Part shown: positions 63,024 to 64,000 of the stretch, piece by piece
Layout of the letters: the number at the start of each line of letters is the position of its first letter
Numbering within the stretch: the stretch's first letter is position 1
NCBI GenBank assembly: GCA_010093685.1
Contig: MU006231.1
Span: 482,428-546,427, forward strand
Source: Ophiobolus disseminans
Lineage: Eukaryota; Ascomycota; Dothideomycetes; Pleosporales; Phaeosphaeriaceae
Direction: 5' to 3'
DNA: 64,000 nt
Notes under the pieces: model-generated
Databases searched by the model: none
What the model saw: only the letters and a program-made list of their open reading frames with translations
What the model was told of the DNA's origin: nothing
Translations under genes and position numbers: made by a program

Positions 63024-64000
63024 ATGTTCGATTGTACTTCTTCAGAACGCGAATGTCTTCCCGTTATCATAATTGGCGCAGGGATTAGCGGCTTGCTCCT
63101 GGCACAAGAACTTCGCAAAACGAACACACCTTTTCGGGTTTTCGAGAGAGACAAAGACTTCCTCACACGAGGCGCCGGATGGGGTCTCACCCTACATTGG
63201 TCGCTGCCTGCTCTAAGGGAGTTGCTACCCACGGATCTTCATGCCCAACTTCGGGACACATACGTTGATCGCGCGGCGGTCGAGCGTGGTGAAACGTCCA
63301 CCTTTCCATTCTTCGATCTAAGTACGGGTGAGCGAAAAGGCGCGAGTCCGAAGTTGTCAGAAGAAGCTCGAATTAGAGTCACGAGAGAGCGCTTCAGGAA
63401 ACTCCTAGCTACTGGCATCGACATCGAGGTACGTCTTCAGCAGGCACAGATGCTCTCATATTCCGAATTAAGACGTCTCAATAGTGGGGGAAAGTGTTCA
63501 AGGAGTCTCATGATACTTCAGAATCAGTGGCTGCTGTTTTCGAGGACGGTTCCACACATCAAGGCCGGCTGATTGTAGGTTGCGATGGTGGTCATTCACG
63601 CGTACGACGCGCGCTCTTGCATCAGCGATACAACAACCATCCCATCCCTGTGCGGTTGCTGGGTTTTACACTCGCCGTGAAAGCGGAACAAGCAGGTCCT
63701 ATTCGAGCGCTTGATCCGTTTTTCCTCCAAGGGACGGCATCAGTAAGCAATGTATTCATGTATATCAGCCGTAAGTCGATGCCACATTTTCTTGAATATT
63801 GTTGTATCTGATGAATTAACTTGTTTTATTAGTACTGGAAGCACCACAGACCCCAGATTGCAATTCTGCCTACGTCTACCAAGTCTGCATCTCGTGGAAC
63901 ACCACCAAACCCCCCTGTGATATCCCCGCAAGATCGAATAGCGCATCTGCTCAACAAGAACGAATCGCAATAATCAGAGAAGTCTCCAAACAATGGGCTG
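63024..64000 (+). CDS. FAD-dependent monooxygenase, 5' part (runs off the window)
   Basis: Exons 63024-63428, 63485-63770 and 63833 to the window end, with 56 and 62 nt introns, stay in one phase. The start is ATG 63024 (MFDCTSSEREC). The N-terminus has the dinucleotide-binding beta-alpha-beta VIIIGAGISGLLLAQEL and a GWGLTLHWSLPALREL segment; exon 2 has LIVGCDGGHSRVRRALL, the DG motif of flavoprotein hydroxylases. These are PHBH-type monooxygenases often found in secondary metabolism or aromatic degradation. The C-terminal FAD and substrate segments are beyond 64000, so substrate and completeness cannot be judged. Confidence 0.85.

Noticed and set aside
55176..64000. Secondary-metabolite gene cluster around the monooxygenase
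   Set aside because: No polyketide synthase, NRPS, terpene synthase or cluster regulator is seen in the window; one FAD monooxygenase at the edge is not enough.

Overview
The window looks like nuclear DNA of a filamentous ascomycete, most probably a Dothideomycete of the Pleosporales type. This is inferred from gene families, not from a search. Introns are short (mostly 39-65 nt, GTAAGT-like donors, CTAAC/CTGAC-type branch sites), genes are close-packed and bidirectional, there are two heterokaryon-incompatibility (HET) genes, and several proteins belong to families typical of filamentous fungi. Splice sites were worked out by hand, and most multi-exon models close in frame across every junction. 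No tRNA, rRNA, CRISPR array or intact transposon was seen.

Layout. 0-9 kb is accessory-like: a secreted cysteine-rich protein with an internal duplication, a secreted NucA/NucB-like nuclease, an aminoglycoside-phosphotransferase-like protein with an in-frame TGA, an AT-rich 102-bp direct repeat and two very small proteins. 9-29 kb is mostly conserved: a multi-span membrane protein, Swi5 with a very long N-terminal extension, a Ytp1-like membrane protein, an ankyrin-like acidic protein, a secreted LVIVD-type protein, cyclin H (Ccl1), a large disordered protein, proteasome ATPase Rpt2 divergent from ubiquitin-conjugating enzyme Ubc1, and a small secreted protein.

30-36 kb is a second accessory island: a HET-domain pseudogene with at least four in-frame stops lies next to a three-exon gene whose product has a short hydrophobic N-terminal helical region resembling HeLo-like domains, a degenerate kinase-like domain and a C-terminal ZZ-type zinc finger. 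This recalls MLKL-type cell-death effectors. 37-45 kb returns to core genes: Bur1 (P-TEFb-type CDK), aspartate kinase with a perfect TGACTCA upstream, a large disordered protein and an ABM-like small protein.

45-55 kb holds two paralogous coiled-coil/LPxELR-type proteins (one frameshifted), an ankyrin-CorA fusion divergent from a membrane-anchored pepsin-like protein, and a YBR137W/UPF0303-type protein. 56-62.5 kb is a third accessory island: a second HET pseudogene with three nonsense codons followed by four related miniature kinase-like genes (two per strand) that share a DFD triplet in place of DFG. Two of the four are damaged. The window ends inside an FAD-dependent monooxygenase gene.

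The most interesting themes are fungal self/non-self and cell-death type architectures (HET, HeLo-like/pseudokinase/ZZ, ankyrin-CorA), the compact DFD kinase family, and nonsense changes concentrated at Trp and Gln codons in the accessory islands, compatible with RIP-like decay.
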